In this document: one piece after another, positions 18,040 to 27,240 of the stretch | Layout of the letters: each line of letters opens with the position of its first letter | Numbering within the stretch: position 1 is the first letter of the stretch | Assembly: GCF_002891295.1 (NCBI RefSeq) | Contig: NZ_LGUI01000006.1 | Coordinates: 479,920 to 543,919 of the forward strand | Direction of reading: 5' to 3' | Source: Streptomyces eurocidicus | GTDB lineage: Bacteria > Actinomycetota > Actinomycetes > Streptomycetales > Streptomycetaceae | DNA: 64,000 nt | Translations under genes and position numbers: made by a program | The notes under the pieces: model-generated | Database searches by the model: none | What the model saw: the letters and a program-made list of their open reading frames with translations, nothing else | Told to the model about the DNA's origin: nothing

Positions 18040-18731
18040 AGGCACCCGGTCGCGCGGGCCTCGTCAGTCTTACGGCCCTGGTCTGCTTCGCGCTGCTGAC
18101 CACGGCCGTCGTCCTGCGGGGCGGCACCCCGCTTCCGGCGGACGCCTCCCTGCTCTCGTGGGCCGTCGGGCACCGCCCGGCCACGGCGGTGACCTCGGCA
18201 CGGGATGTGACCAGCACCGGCACGGATGCGCTCCCGTACCTGCTGGCCGCCCTGGCGGGTGTCGTCGCCGGGCGCACAACACGGCACAGGCTCCTAGCGG
18301 CGGCCGCGAGTGTGCTCTGCCTGGGGGCGGGGCAGGCTCTGCGGCAGGCCGTACTGCATCTGATGGCCCGCTCACGCCCGCCGGCACCGGACCGGGTGGC
18401 ACACGCGTCGGGGTGGTCCTTCCCCTCCGGCCACGCCACCACGGCGGCCCTCACGGCCGCGCTGCTCATCACCGCGGTGATGCTGCGCTCGCCGCGCGGC
18501 CGCTGTGTCATCGTCGGCGTGATCGGCTGCTGGGGCGTCGCGGTGGGGCTGACGCGTGTCTACCTCGGAGTTCACTGGTTCAGCGATGTCGTCGGCGGCT
18601 GGCTCTTCGCCCTCGCCTGGTTCACGGCGTGCCTCTGGGCGGCTGCCCGGTGGCTTCCCCCGGCTGCTGTTCCCCTGCGTGTGAAGGATCCCGACCGCCG
18701 GTGCGAGCGGGTCCGGCCCACCGGCCCATGA
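18036..18731 (+). CDS. PAP2-superfamily membrane phosphatase, second copy
   Basis: A 231-residue membrane phosphatase with the PAP2 motifs partly in canonical form: RSRPPAPDRV, SFPSGHATTAAL and TRVYLGVHWFSDVVGG. About six helices. The GTG at 18036 overlaps the DedA stop, so the two are translationally coupled. It probably releases Pi from undecaprenyl pyrophosphate or a phospholipid on the outer face while DedA returns the carrier. It is diverged from the PAP2 at 15.2 kb, so not a recent duplication. Confidence 0.9.
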   Translation: MKAPGRAGLVSLTALVCFALLTTAVVLRGGTPLPADASLLSWAVGHRPATAVTSARDVTSTGTDALPYLLAALAGVVAGRTTRHRLLAAAASVLCLGAGQALRQAVLHLMARSRPPAPDRVAHASGWSFPSGHATTAALTAALLITAVMLRSPRGRCVIVGVIGCWGVAVGLTRVYLGVHWFSDVVGGWLFALAWFTACLWAAARWLPPAAVPLRVKDPDRRCERVRPTGP

Positions 18732-18740
18732 GGAGAGAGC

Positions 18741-19403
18741 GTGCGGCACGTCATCCTGGTCGTCGAAGACGACCACGCCCTGCGGGACGTGCTGCTGCGC
18801 GGTCTGCGCGACGAGGGATTCGCGACCGTGCCCGCGCAGAACGGCGCCGACGCCCTGCGCCTGGCCGGTGACTCCATCGACGCGGTGGTCCTGGACGTCG
18901 GCCTGCCCGACGCGGACGGACGCGACGTGTGCCAGGCGATGCGGGCCAACGGGTTCCTCTCACCGGTCGTCTTCCTGACCGCTCACCACCGGCTCGCGGA
19001 CCGTCTCGGCGGATTCGCCGCCGGCGGTGACGACTACCTGCCCAAACCCTTTCATCTCGCGGAGCTCGCGGCCCGGCTGCGGGCAGCGCTCAAGCGCGCG
19101 GGCCGGCCGGCGCCGGCCTCCACGGGAGACCTGGTGCTGGACCCGGTGCGGTACGGCTTCACCGTGCGCGGCTGCGAGGTCGCGCTCACGCCGACGGAGT
19201 TCCGGCTGCTGGCCGCGTTCATGGCCTCGTGCGGGGACGTCGTGTCCAGACGTGCGCTGGTCCGGGCCGGCTGGCCCGAAGGGGCGCAGGTCAGCGACAA
19301 CACCTTGGACCAGTACCTGAGCCGGTTGCGGCGCAAACTGCGGGAAGCAGGCAGCGATCTGACGGTCCGTACCACCCGGGGAATCGGGCACCGGTTGTCA
19401 TGA
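18741..19403 (+). CDS. OmpR-family response regulator
   Basis: A 220-residue regulator from a GTG start after GAGGAGAG. The receiver has VVEDD, phospho-acceptor Asp in VVLDVGLPDADG, Thr in FLTA and Lys in DDYLPKPF. The winged helix has TPTEFRLLAAF and ends TTRGIGHRLS. It is only ten bp after the PAP2 gene and overlaps the next kinase, so it may belong to the BlaI-controlled operon. Confidence 0.93.
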   Translation: MRHVILVVEDDHALRDVLLRGLRDEGFATVPAQNGADALRLAGDSIDAVVLDVGLPDADGRDVCQAMRANGFLSPVVFLTAHHRLADRLGGFAAGGDDYLPKPFHLAELAARLRAALKRAGRPAPASTGDLVLDPVRYGFTVRGCEVALTPTEFRLLAAFMASCGDVVSRRALVRAGWPEGAQVSDNTLDQYLSRLRRKLREAGSDLTVRTTRGIGHRLS

Positions 19404-20770
19404 TGACGTTCCTCCGGGCCGCCTGGCCCCGCAGCTTGCGCGGCCGTCTCTCGCTCGTGGCGGTCGCGACGGCGTCCTTGGTGATGGTGGCTCTCATCCT
19501 GGCGTTCAACGCCGTCGTCCGGGACCACCTCGCGAGGCAGGCCGACGACGAACTGCGCACCCGTGCCGCCACGGTGGCCACGACCGTGGACACTGGCAGC
19601 GGCCCGGTGCGGGTACGGGAAACAGCGGACGACGCGCTGCTCGACACCAACGTATGGATCTATGCCGGAACGCGGCTGCTCGAACACCCTGCCTCTGCCC
19701 CGGACGACAGCGGTCTCACCGGAACCGCGGCACGGCTCGCCGTGCACGGGAGCGGGCGGTGCGCCACTTTCGAGGGCGACGGCCCCGTACGCCTGTGCGG
19801 TCGGCCCGTCGGAGACGTCCTTCCCGGAGCCGTGCCGCGCGCCGTCGTCGTCACCGCCCTGGACCTGTCCCCCTACCGCGCCTCGGCCGACACCATGCTG
19901 ATCGCCTCTCTCGCCCTGGGAACGGCCGTCCTCGCCTGCGCCTATGTCCTCACCCGTCTCGCGGTGGGGCATGCCCTGCATCCGGTGTACGTCATGACCG
20001 ACCAGGCCACCCGGTGGAGTGCCGTCGCTTCCGACGAGCGCTTCGGCGTCGCCGCCCGCCCCCTGGAACTCTCGCGGCTGGGTGCTTCCCTGGACGGGCT
20101 GCTGGACCGCATCCGCGCGGTGCTCCGGCATGAACAGCAGCTCACCCAGGAACTGTCCCATGAGCTGCGCACCCCTCTCGCGCGCATCACCGCCGAGCTG
20201 GACTGGTGGCAGACCCGCCCCCGTTCGGCGGCCGAAACCCGCGCCACGCACGCCAGGCTCGCGGACGCGGCCCAGTGCATGCGGACGATCTGCGACACCC
20301 TCCTCCACGATGCGCGCGACAGCGCCCGGACCGTCCCCGGCACCGCCGGTGTCCTGCCCGTCCTGCGGGGCCTCGTGGACAGGCTCCACCAGGACGGAAG
20401 GACCGAGGTGACCGTCGCCTGCCCCGAGGGACTGACGGTGGGAGTGCCCATGGCTCTCCTCGAACGGATCGTCAGTCCCCTGCTCGACAACGCGCTGCGC
20501 TACGCGCGCTCCCGCGTCCTCATCAGCGCCGCGCACCACCCCGGCGGCGTACTCGTGGAGGTCGCCGACGACGGCCCGGGCGTTCCGGACTCCTTCGCCG
20601 CGCACCTGTTCCAACCGGGCCGGCGCGCGGCTCCCCGCGACGGGCACGGCGGAGCGGGCCTCGGCCTGCCGCTCGCACGGCGCCTGGCCCGCTCCGCCGG
20701 AGGTGACGTATGCCATGCGGCCCGGCGCACGCCGGGCGCGGCCTTCGTGGTCAGCCTGCCGACGGCGTGA
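19400..20770 (+). CDS. Sensor histidine kinase
   Basis: A 456-residue kinase. Helices at about 20-42 and 165-185 bracket a sensor domain with a Cys pair (SGRCATFEGDGPVRLCG). HAMP follows, then H-box QELSHELRTPLARI, N-box PLLDNALRYA, G1 VADDGPGVP and G2 GGAGLGLPLAR. The start at 19400 (or the next ATG at 19403) overlaps the regulator stop. Its 3' end overlaps the convergent COG4705 gene by 20 bp. Confidence 0.92.
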   Translation: MMTFLRAAWPRSLRGRLSLVAVATASLVMVALILAFNAVVRDHLARQADDELRTRAATVATTVDTGSGPVRVRETADDALLDTNVWIYAGTRLLEHPASAPDDSGLTGTAARLAVHGSGRCATFEGDGPVRLCGRPVGDVLPGAVPRAVVVTALDLSPYRASADTMLIASLALGTAVLACAYVLTRLAVGHALHPVYVMTDQATRWSAVASDERFGVAARPLELSRLGASLDGLLDRIRAVLRHEQQLTQELSHELRTPLARITAELDWWQTRPRSAAETRATHARLADAAQCMRTICDTLLHDARDSARTVPGTAGVLPVLRGLVDRLHQDGRTEVTVACPEGLTVGVPMALLERIVSPLLDNALRYARSRVLISAAHHPGGVLVEVADDGPGVPDSFAAHLFQPGRRAAPRDGHGGAGLGLPLARRLARSAGGDVCHAARRTPGAAFVVSLPTA

Positions 20771-21593
20771 GGCGGTCCGGCTCGGTCACATCCCGCCGCG
20801 TCACCGTCAAGAACACCACCAGCCCTGTGATCACGGCAAGGAACAGCCCACTGGTTCCGACCGTACCCAGCCCCAGTCCTCCGTCGGCGACCGGCTGGGA
20901 GAGGTAGTCGCCGACCGAGGCGCCGAGCGGCCGGGTCAGGACGTACACGATCCAGAAGCTCCATACGGCGTCCAGGCCCCGGGTGAGGCGCGCCACCGCG
21001 ACGGCGGCGATGGCCAGGGCGAACAGGCATGCGGAGAGCCAGTAGCCCAGGGCCATGCGCTCGGCGACCAGATCACCGGCGGCGGTGCCGAGGGCGAAGG
21101 TGCACAGGACCGCCAGCCAGTAGAAGGCCTCCCGGCGCACGGAGTCCACGTGATGGATGGACAGGGTCCGCTCGCTGCGGTACCAGACGGCGAACACTCC
21201 CACCAGCGCGGTGGCGAACGCCGCGGTACTGACCTGGAGCGGCACGCTCATATTGTCGGTCAGGTTGTCGGTGATCAGCGTGCCGACGACGCTGACGAGG
21301 GCAACGACGAGCCAGTACAGAGCGGGCCGGTAGGCCGGGGCACGGACCTGCGCCACGAGCGCGGCCACCAGCAGCGCGCCCATCAGCAGCGACACGCCGG
21401 ACAGGCCCAGGCCGAGCCTGCCGTTCAGCAGGTCGGCCGCGGTCTCGCCGACCGTCGTGCACAACACCTTGATCGCCCAGAAGTACACGGTGACTTCGGG
21501 GACCTTGTTCCATCGGAGGCCGGGTTCGGTGGCCGTAGCGGCGACAACGCGCGTCGCCGGTGCCCCGGCGGTTTCGGAGATCTCACGGGTCAT
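20751..21593 (-). CDS. COG4705-family membrane protein of unknown function
   Basis: A 280-residue protein with about nine helices arranged as internal repeats, each with a motif like CTTVGETAADLL, LITDNLTDNM, ALGTAAGDLVAE and LGASVGDYLS. The repeated Gly-(Asp/Glu) inside helices recalls ion or metal carriers, but no function is established here. It resembles the family often found beside two-component systems, as it is here on the opposite strand of a kinase. The ATG at 21593 gives the conserved KVPEVTVYFW start region soon after. Confidence 0.78.
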   Translation of the reverse strand: MTREISETAGAPATRVVAATATEPGLRWNKVPEVTVYFWAIKVLCTTVGETAADLLNGRLGLGLSGVSLLMGALLVAALVAQVRAPAYRPALYWLVVALVSVVGTLITDNLTDNMSVPLQVSTAAFATALVGVFAVWYRSERTLSIHHVDSVRREAFYWLAVLCTFALGTAAGDLVAERMALGYWLSACLFALAIAAVAVARLTRGLDAVWSFWIVYVLTRPLGASVGDYLSQPVADGGLGLGTVGTSGLFLAVITGLVVFLTVTRRDVTEPDRLTPSAG

Positions 21594-21677
21594 GGGCCCG
21601 ACCGTGCCACCTCCAACCTGAACGCATCCTGACCACAGCGCGGTTCTGCCCACGCACCGGCCTCGGAGCACAGGGAC

Positions 21678-22691
21678 ATGACGGCCATGCGCCATGACGG
21701 ATCTCCGCCACCATCCCGCATCCGCCCCGCCCCGTCATCGTCCCCCCACCCGGCCTCGGCACCGGTGATCCCCTCCCCCGCACCGACCGGCTCCGCCCAC
21801 CCGCCGCCGGGCACCGTCCGCTCCGAGGCCACTGCCGCCCACAGTTTCGACGACTTCAAACGCTCCGTCCTGACCGACCTGTTCACCCACTCCCTCATCC
21901 TGCTGGCCGCCTTCACCGCCCTGGCCGCCCTGCTCGCCTGGTGGTTCAGCCGCCGCTCCCTGCGCCGCCTCGGCCACGTCGCCGAGGCCACCGCCCGCAT
22001 CAACAACGGCAACCACCTCGGCGAACGGCTCGCCCTGACCGGCCCCCACGACGAGGTGGGCCGACTCGGCGACACCGTCGACGCCATGCTCGAACGCCTG
22101 GAACAGAGCTTCACCGCCCAGCGTCGCTTCACCGCTCAGGCATCCCACGAACTGCGCACCCCCCTCACCATCCAGCGCACCGCCCTGGAGATCCCCCTCT
22201 CCCAGGGCCGCGTCCCCGCCGACCTGGAACCCGCCCTGCGCACCGCGCTCGACGCCACCACCCGCAGCGAGAACCTCCTCGCCGCCCTCCTCACCCTGGC
22301 CCGCGGCGAAAGCGGCCTGGCCACCGCCCGCCCCACCGACCTCGCCGACACCGCCCGCACGGCCCTCGCCGACCTGCGCACGGAGATCACCGAACGCGAC
22401 ATCCACGTACGCACCCAACTGAACCCGGCGCCCGTCACCGGCGACCCCGCCCTCCTCGCCCAACTCGCCCTCAACCTCCTCGCCAACGCCGTCCGCCACA
22501 ACCACCCCGGCGGCCACGTCCACCCCAACCCCGAGGGCGGTCTCACTGTCCGCGCCGAACTCGGATCCGGGGGGCCTGTAAAGAGAACGTTTGAACGCAG
22601 AAACCCCCGCCGGAGCAAGCCGACAGGGGTTCCTCGCCTCTCACGCGGTATCACAGCCCCTATGAGCGGGGTCCTGGCTGTAGCTGTCTGA
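21678..22691 (+). pseudogene. Sensor histidine kinase truncated by an IS110 remnant
   Basis: The frame encodes one helix (LILLAAFTALAALLAWWF), HAMP, the H-box ASHELRTPLTIQRTALEIP and the N-box NLLANAVRHN. Homology stops at about 22575, before the G1 and G2 ATP-binding boxes. The remaining codons belong to insertion-sequence DNA. The Pro/Ser-rich N-terminus also lacks the first helix and most of the sensor domain. It is therefore damaged at both ends and should be inactive. Confidence 0.78.
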
Positions 22692-23413
22692 CCAGGTGGA
22701 AGACCTCCCGGGCCGCATAGCGCTTGAGGCAGCGGACGATTTCGCGACGGGTCTTGCCTTCCTTGATCCGGCGCTCGTAGTAGTCCCGGGTGCGCGGGTC
22801 GACCCGCAGACGGGTGAACACGATGCGGTGGAGCACGGCATTCGCCTGCCGGTCGCCACCACGGTTGAGGCGACGGAACTGCCGGCGTCCCGAGGAACGC
22901 TCGACAGGGCTGACCCCGCACAGCGCGGCGAAGGACGCCTCACTGTCCAGTCGTTCCGGATTGTCCCCCACCGTGATCAGCAAGGCGACGGCCGTGTCCG
23001 GACCGATGCCCACCACGTCGAGCAGCTGCGGGGCATGACATTCCACGAGCCGGGTCAGACGAGCGTCCACATTCCGGATCTGCTCGGAGAGCCGGCCGAT
23101 CCGCTGGGCCAGCAGACCCAGCGTGATCCGAGTCGCCCGCAGCACCGGCTCCTCGCCGCCCTCCTCGTGACCGCTCATATCGGCGAATCGCGCACAGGTA
23201 CGGAAGAGTTCGGCATTGCCCAGTCCGGCGAGCTCTTCCCGCAAGGCAGGGTCAGCAGTGACGAGGACGGACTTGAGCTGGTTGATAGCCTGGGTGCGGG
23301 CTTTGAGGGCCGACGCCTTCGTGAGTTTGTGCATTCTCGCGATCTGCACCGGCCCGTCGCCCGCTTTCGCCCGGGCGCGGACCCGCCCACTCAAGACGGC
23401 TCGCGCCGCGTTC
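22575..23413 (-). mobile_element. Remnant of an IS110-family insertion sequence
   Basis: The left edge is inferred where histidine-kinase homology stops (about 22575-22580). It includes about 80 bp of 3' non-coding end and the 3' two thirds of the transposase. The right edge coincides with the start of the 95-bp repeat at 23414. The 5' part of the element, which in IS110-group elements carries the DEDD nuclease domain and the upstream guide (bridge) RNA region, is missing, so it should be immobile. Confidence 0.65.
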
Positions 23414-23589
23414 GCGCGGGCGAGCGCCAGACGCCCGGGCATCGCGGCCTTCGCCGGGCGCCGGTCGCGGTACGCCCGGTCCCGGCACAGGCACGGCCGC
23501 GCGCAGTAGGGGTGCCGTGGGGAGCCCTCACCGAGCGGCTCACCGCACCACAGGCAGCGCGGGCCCGCATCCAGGCCGCTGTCGTCCAT
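22660..23589 (-). pseudogene. IS110 transposase C-terminal part fused to a zinc-ribbon gene fragment
   Basis: From about 23410 down, the protein is the IS110/IS116 transposase: AVLSGRVRARAKAGDGPVQ, the leucine-rich middle and the Transposase_20 domain with LLDVVGIGPDTAVALL, FAALCGVSPVERSSGR and the terminal KRYAAREVFHLVRQL. The DEDD RuvC-like domain is gone. In its place the frame starts with a Cys4-type motif, CLWCGEPL then YCARPCLCRDRAYRDRR, from an unrelated actinobacterial gene. The result is a chimera, not a working transposase. Confidence 0.75.
23414..23508. repeat. 95-bp direct repeat, copy 1
   Basis: It matches 27303-27397 in the same orientation with a single mismatch by eye. It encodes (minus strand) part of the zinc-ribbon fragment, and its left end is exactly the junction with the IS110 sequence. 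Confidence 0.85.
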
Positions 23590-23930
23590 AACCGGACGGT
23601 ACGACCGTCCTCGTACGGCTGCGGCGGACGGAAGGCGAAGGCTTCGGCGACCGGGCGGCGGACGGACTCGCTGCGCGGGGCCTGCCAGGTGCCCTCCCAC
23701 TCCTGATGGCGGGCCTGCTCCGCGCGGCGTGAGTCCCGGTACGCCTGGACGGCGCGCCCGGCCCTCCGGCGTCGGCCACAGGACCACCGCCCCCTTCAGC
23801 CGCCCGGCTACCGACGGCGCTCAAACTGGTGGAGCTCAGGTCGGCCAGGCGAGTGGACGGAGAAGGCCGTGCCGGTTCCGTGAGGAGCCCGGCACGGCCT
23901 GCCTTGCTCTGCGTGTGGTCCAGCGTGGTG
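23590..23930. other. Gene-fragment region without an intact gene
   Basis: The minus strand at about 23590-23760 has a coding-like frame with AVQAYRDSRRAEQARHQEWE and then QPYEDGRTVRLW, continuous with the zinc-ribbon fragment but in another frame. It looks like pieces of a plasmid or integrative-element gene. I cannot name it. Confidence 0.35.
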
Positions 23931-24203
23931 TCAGGTCATGATCGCGCCCGTGACCGCGACCGCGGCGATGAGCAGGGTCATCGTCCGTACAAACCAAGGC
24001 CGGTCGCCGAAGCCCATGTGACATGCGGCGAACGTCACGCATGCCACCGTGAGCGCGGGCCACACCAGCCAGTGGAAGCGGATGGGATGGCTGATGGCGT
24101 AGGCGAGGGGGGCGTAGAAGACGACGTAACCGAGGGCGAGCATCGCCGCACCCTGCAAGGGCGGTGTCCGGTCGCTGCGGTGGCCGGAGCCCGGGGTGTT
24201 CAC
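23931..24203 (-). CDS. Small membrane protein of unknown function
   Basis: A 90-residue protein predicted to have three helices: around MLALGYVVFYAPLAYAI, a central LVWPALTVACVTFAACH, and the C-terminal MTLLIAAVAVTGAIM. The ATG at 24203 is 28 bp after the secreted-protein gene on the same strand, so they may be co-transcribed. No family is recognised. Codon use is normal for the host. Confidence 0.5.
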   Translation of the reverse strand: MNTPGSGHRSDRTPPLQGAAMLALGYVVFYAPLAYAISHPIRFHWLVWPALTVACVTFAACHMGFGDRPWFVRTMTLLIAAVAVTGAIMT

Positions 24204-24231
24204 AACAGTGTCTCCGCGGTCGGCAGGATGC

Positions 24232-25139
24232 TTACTTCAGATCGTCGAAGCATGCCTTCTTGACGGACTTGATCCCGAACAGCGTGGTGCCACCGGACCC
24301 CAGCGCGGCCAGTGCGCCCTTCACCGAGTCCACTCCGGCGAGTGTGGACACGACCTTTGCGACGCCGCCTGCGTTCTTGATCGCCTTGTAGGCGGCCGAT
24401 CCGGGAATGGCCGCCGCGCCCAGCGCGCCACCGCACTTCATGGAACTCCAGGTGTCGTTGACGACGCCGCCCGCGATCTCTTTGGTCTTGTCCCACCACT
24501 TGGGGTCGGCGACGACAGGGAATGCCGTGGAGTCCGCGGTTCGTACCGATTGGATGAGGGTGCTGCCCTCCAGCCGGTAGTTGGTGGGTACGGGGTTGCC
24601 GTGGGCGTCCTTGGCCCAGGGGGTGTCGAAACCGCCGAGGAGCGTGCCGTTCTCGGCGATGGCGGTGACCGCGCCGTTGTCCAGTTTGACCAGGCGGGCG
24701 CCGTCGGGCAGGCCGATGGCGTAGCGCTGTTCGCGGGGGGGGCGGTGGCGTCCTTGAGGACGGCAAGGGTGCGGATGCCGCCGTCGGTGGTGGGCTGGAC
24801 GGCGAGGTCGGTGGCCTTGGCCGCGCCGAGGTAGACGGTGGTGTTCTTGCCGGCCTTGGTGCCGGTGACGTTCTGGGTGCCGGGGAGTGTGATGGATACG
24901 GTGTCGCCCATGGCGGTGCCGGCCTGTGCGTTCCCGGTGGAGCGCTGGGGGATCGTGGTGCCCGGGGTGGGGGCGGTGGCGATGTCGGTGGTGCCGGTGG
25001 CCTTCTCGATCACGGCCGCGGTCCGCTCGGCTGGGGAGGGGGTGTCGCTGGCGAAGGCGGCGGGGGCGGCCCCGAGGGCGAGTGCGGCCGCGCTGATGGT
25101 GGCGACGATGGTGTCGGCTATGCGCTGACGGTGGTTCAT
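24232..25139 (-). pseudogene. Secreted protein of unknown function, frameshifted at a poly-C tract
   Basis: The start at 25139 gives a clear Sec signal peptide (IVATISAAALALGAAPAAFA). The first frame runs to a tract of eight G (plus strand) near 24738. Adding one base there restores reading into REQRYAIGLPDGARLVKLDN and on to WWDKTKEIAGGVVNDTW and the C-terminal SVKKACFDDLK. The joined product is about 302 residues with two Cys near the end. It may be real contingency slippage, a mutation or a homopolymer base-calling error. Function unknown. Confidence 0.65.
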
Positions 25140-25690
25140 GAAGACCCTTCGCAGGTGGCTTGCCAAAGGCCCTGGCGCGGTCAGCAGGGGAGCTTGTGCG
25201 CCAGAGTGATCTTGACTGTGACGTATGCGGTCGATCACGCGAAAGGTCGAATAGGTACCTCGAGAATGGGGACTTGTGGCCCCGGGCTTGTGAGCCGGCC
25301 GGCCGGGACCGCTACCCCGTGAGGCCCTGGTGAATGTCGTGATAGTCGGGGCCTTGGCCTGCTCGGTGCGGGCGGCGGCCTGCTCGCGCAGCTGCTCCAG
25401 CCGCGCCGCCAGCAGGTACTACGCGGTGCGCTCCCTCGCCGTGTCGGCGGCCTTCGTCGCGGCGGCGACGACGTCCGCGCCGTGCGGGTTGTGCTGGAAC
25501 CAGCGCCGTCCCTGCTCGGTCTTGTACGCCCGGCGAGCCTCCGCTTCGGCTTCCTCGGTCCGGCCCAGCCGGCCCAGCGCGCTGCTGCGGTACTCCGGCA
25601 GCGCCGCCTCCACCACTTGGAGCGCGGCGAAAGCGAGCACGGATGCCGCACCGGCCGGTCGCTCCACGTGCGCAGGGAGGGGACGCCGGT
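25140..25690. other. Gene fragments, no intact gene
   Basis: The minus strand at 25419-25667 encodes a coding-like fragment (LGRLGRTEEAEAEARRAYKT, then RRWFQHNPHGADVVAAA) that stays open toward lower coordinates only as fragments. It resembles part of a helical-repeat protein but cannot be identified. The rest is non-coding by appearance. Confidence 0.35.
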
Positions 25691-25699
25691 GGCCCGCGG

Positions 25700-26240
25700 G
25701 CGCTGTCGCTGCGCTACTTCAACCCCCTCGGGGCGGACCCCCAGCTGCGGACCGGTCTGCAGGTCCTCCAGCCCACGCACGCGGTCGGGCGGATGATCGA
25801 CGCTCACCACAGCGGCCAGGCGTTCACCATCACCGGCACCGACTGGCCGACCCCCGACGGCACCTGTGTCCGCGACTACGTCCACGTCTGGGACCTCGCC
25901 CTCGCCCACGTCCGCGCCCTGCGCCGCTTCGAGACCGTCCTGCCCGCCGACGGCACCGACAATCACCAGGTCATCATCCTGGGCGGTAGGAAGGCGACGG
26001 CCGTCCGCGAACTCGTGGACACCTTCTCTGAGGCCACGGGGACGCCCCTGCCGGTCGTGGAGACTCCGCGGCGCCCCGGGGACGCGGTCGGCGCCTACAG
26101 CCGCGGCACCCGGGCCAAGAACCTGCTGGGCTGGGAGCCGCAGCTCACCATCGCCGACGGCATCCGCGACTCCCTGCGCTGGTACGAAAAGCGCGACACC
26201 ATCCTCACCACGGATGAAATCATCGCGAAGCCTCTGGTTA
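25700..26240 (+). pseudogene. UDP-glucose 4-epimerase (GalE) C-terminal fragment
   Basis: The frame shows the GalE substrate-binding half: LSLRYFNPLGADPQ, ITGTDWPTPDGTCVRDYVHV, the DLALAHVRAL helix, TPLPVVETPRRPGD and a C-terminal LGWEPQLTIADGIRDSLRW. The N-terminal NAD-binding GxxGxxG half and the catalytic Tyr-x3-Lys are absent. The open frame starts at 25643 and continues past the family end into unrelated sequence to 26434. It is a pseudogene at a recombination junction. Confidence 0.8.
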
Positions 26241-26874
26241 GACCGTGCGGGCGATCCTCACCACTCGTGGTGGTGGCGGTCGCGTGGGCGCCGGGCGGAT
26301 GCCTAGTAGCTGCCCGGCCCTCGATGCCTCTGTGTAGATCGGCAGCGTCCGGCGTTCTCGCGGCTGCCACCACCTACTGCTCTGCTCGCTCGTTGATCTT
26401 CGTGGTGCGAGCCCGCCGTGTGGTGACCTCTTGATTCGCCCGAGCCGCTTCCGAGCTCCCGCTTAGGCCAAGGCCCATGTGGCGCGCTGGTGCCACGAAC
26501 GGCCGGCGAGGTAGCGGCCCCGACCGGAGAGGTCGGGGCCTGGAATCAGCAGCCGTCGGAGGCATTCAGATCACCATCCGCATCCGCCGCTGAGCATCCG
26601 GCCAGGGGCGTCTCAGAGCCTTGCGGCGGACCACGGTCCCGTACGACCGCCGCGAGGCTGCGCACCGTCTGTAGACCGGTAACGGCACCCCTCGGCCCGA
26701 CCGTCGGCGGGTGGAAGTGTTCAGACTTCAGCCGTTACGAAGCGCCCGGGTCCGCATGTCGCCCTTGTGAGTGATAGACGGCTTCACACTAATACCGTGA
26801 CTATGAGAGTGATATCCGGGAATCTCGGACAGCCGGGCAACCGAACCTGTGTGCGTGCGAACCTGAGGGGACCT
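26241..26874. other. Non-coding region
   Basis: I see no gene with family motifs or a good ribosome binding site. The end of the region (about 26770-26860) contains the leader of the secreted-protein gene that starts at 26875. Confidence 0.4.
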
Positions 26875-27240
26875 ATGTCGCATAAGACGACCACTCTGCG
26901 CTTTGCGCTCGCCTGCGCCACGGCCCTGGCGGCCGTCAGCGCCACTCTGACGGGACCTCCGGCGGAGGCCCGCGCTCTGGCGCCGGCGTGCCCGCCACCC
27001 GGCGGCGGGACCTGCTCCTTCGACTGGACCGACATCAACGGCGCGCGGAACGTCGAGCTCAACCCCGAGATCGGCCGCTGCTACGACATGTCCCCCGGCG
27101 CCGTCGGCGGAACCAACCACACCAACCGCACGGTCAAACTCTGGCCAAACTCCGACTGCTCAGGCACCGCCACGGGGCAGCTTGCCGCAGGAGCCTCCTG
27201 GAATGACAGGACCCATCCCTTCGCCTCGTTCAAGCCTTGA
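26875..27240 (+). CDS. Small secreted protein, possibly peptidase-inhibitor I36-like
   Basis: A 121-residue precursor. The signal peptide (LRFALACATALAAVSATLTG) is followed by a mature domain of about 85 residues with four Cys (ACPPPGGGTCSFDW, GRCYDM, SDCSG) and a C-terminal FASFK. The size and pattern resemble actinobacterial I36-type inhibitors or beta/gamma-crystallin folds, but the match is weak. The ATG at 26875 has GAGGGG six bases upstream. It sits alone among gene fragments. Confidence 0.6.
   Translation: MSHKTTTLRFALACATALAAVSATLTGPPAEARALAPACPPPGGGTCSFDWTDINGARNVELNPEIGRCYDMSPGAVGGTNHTNRTVKLWPNSDCSGTATGQLAAGASWNDRTHPFASFKP

Noticed and set aside
22575..22660. IS110 guide (bridge) RNA
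   Set aside because: In IS110-group elements the guide RNA is encoded upstream of the transposase, and that end is missing here.
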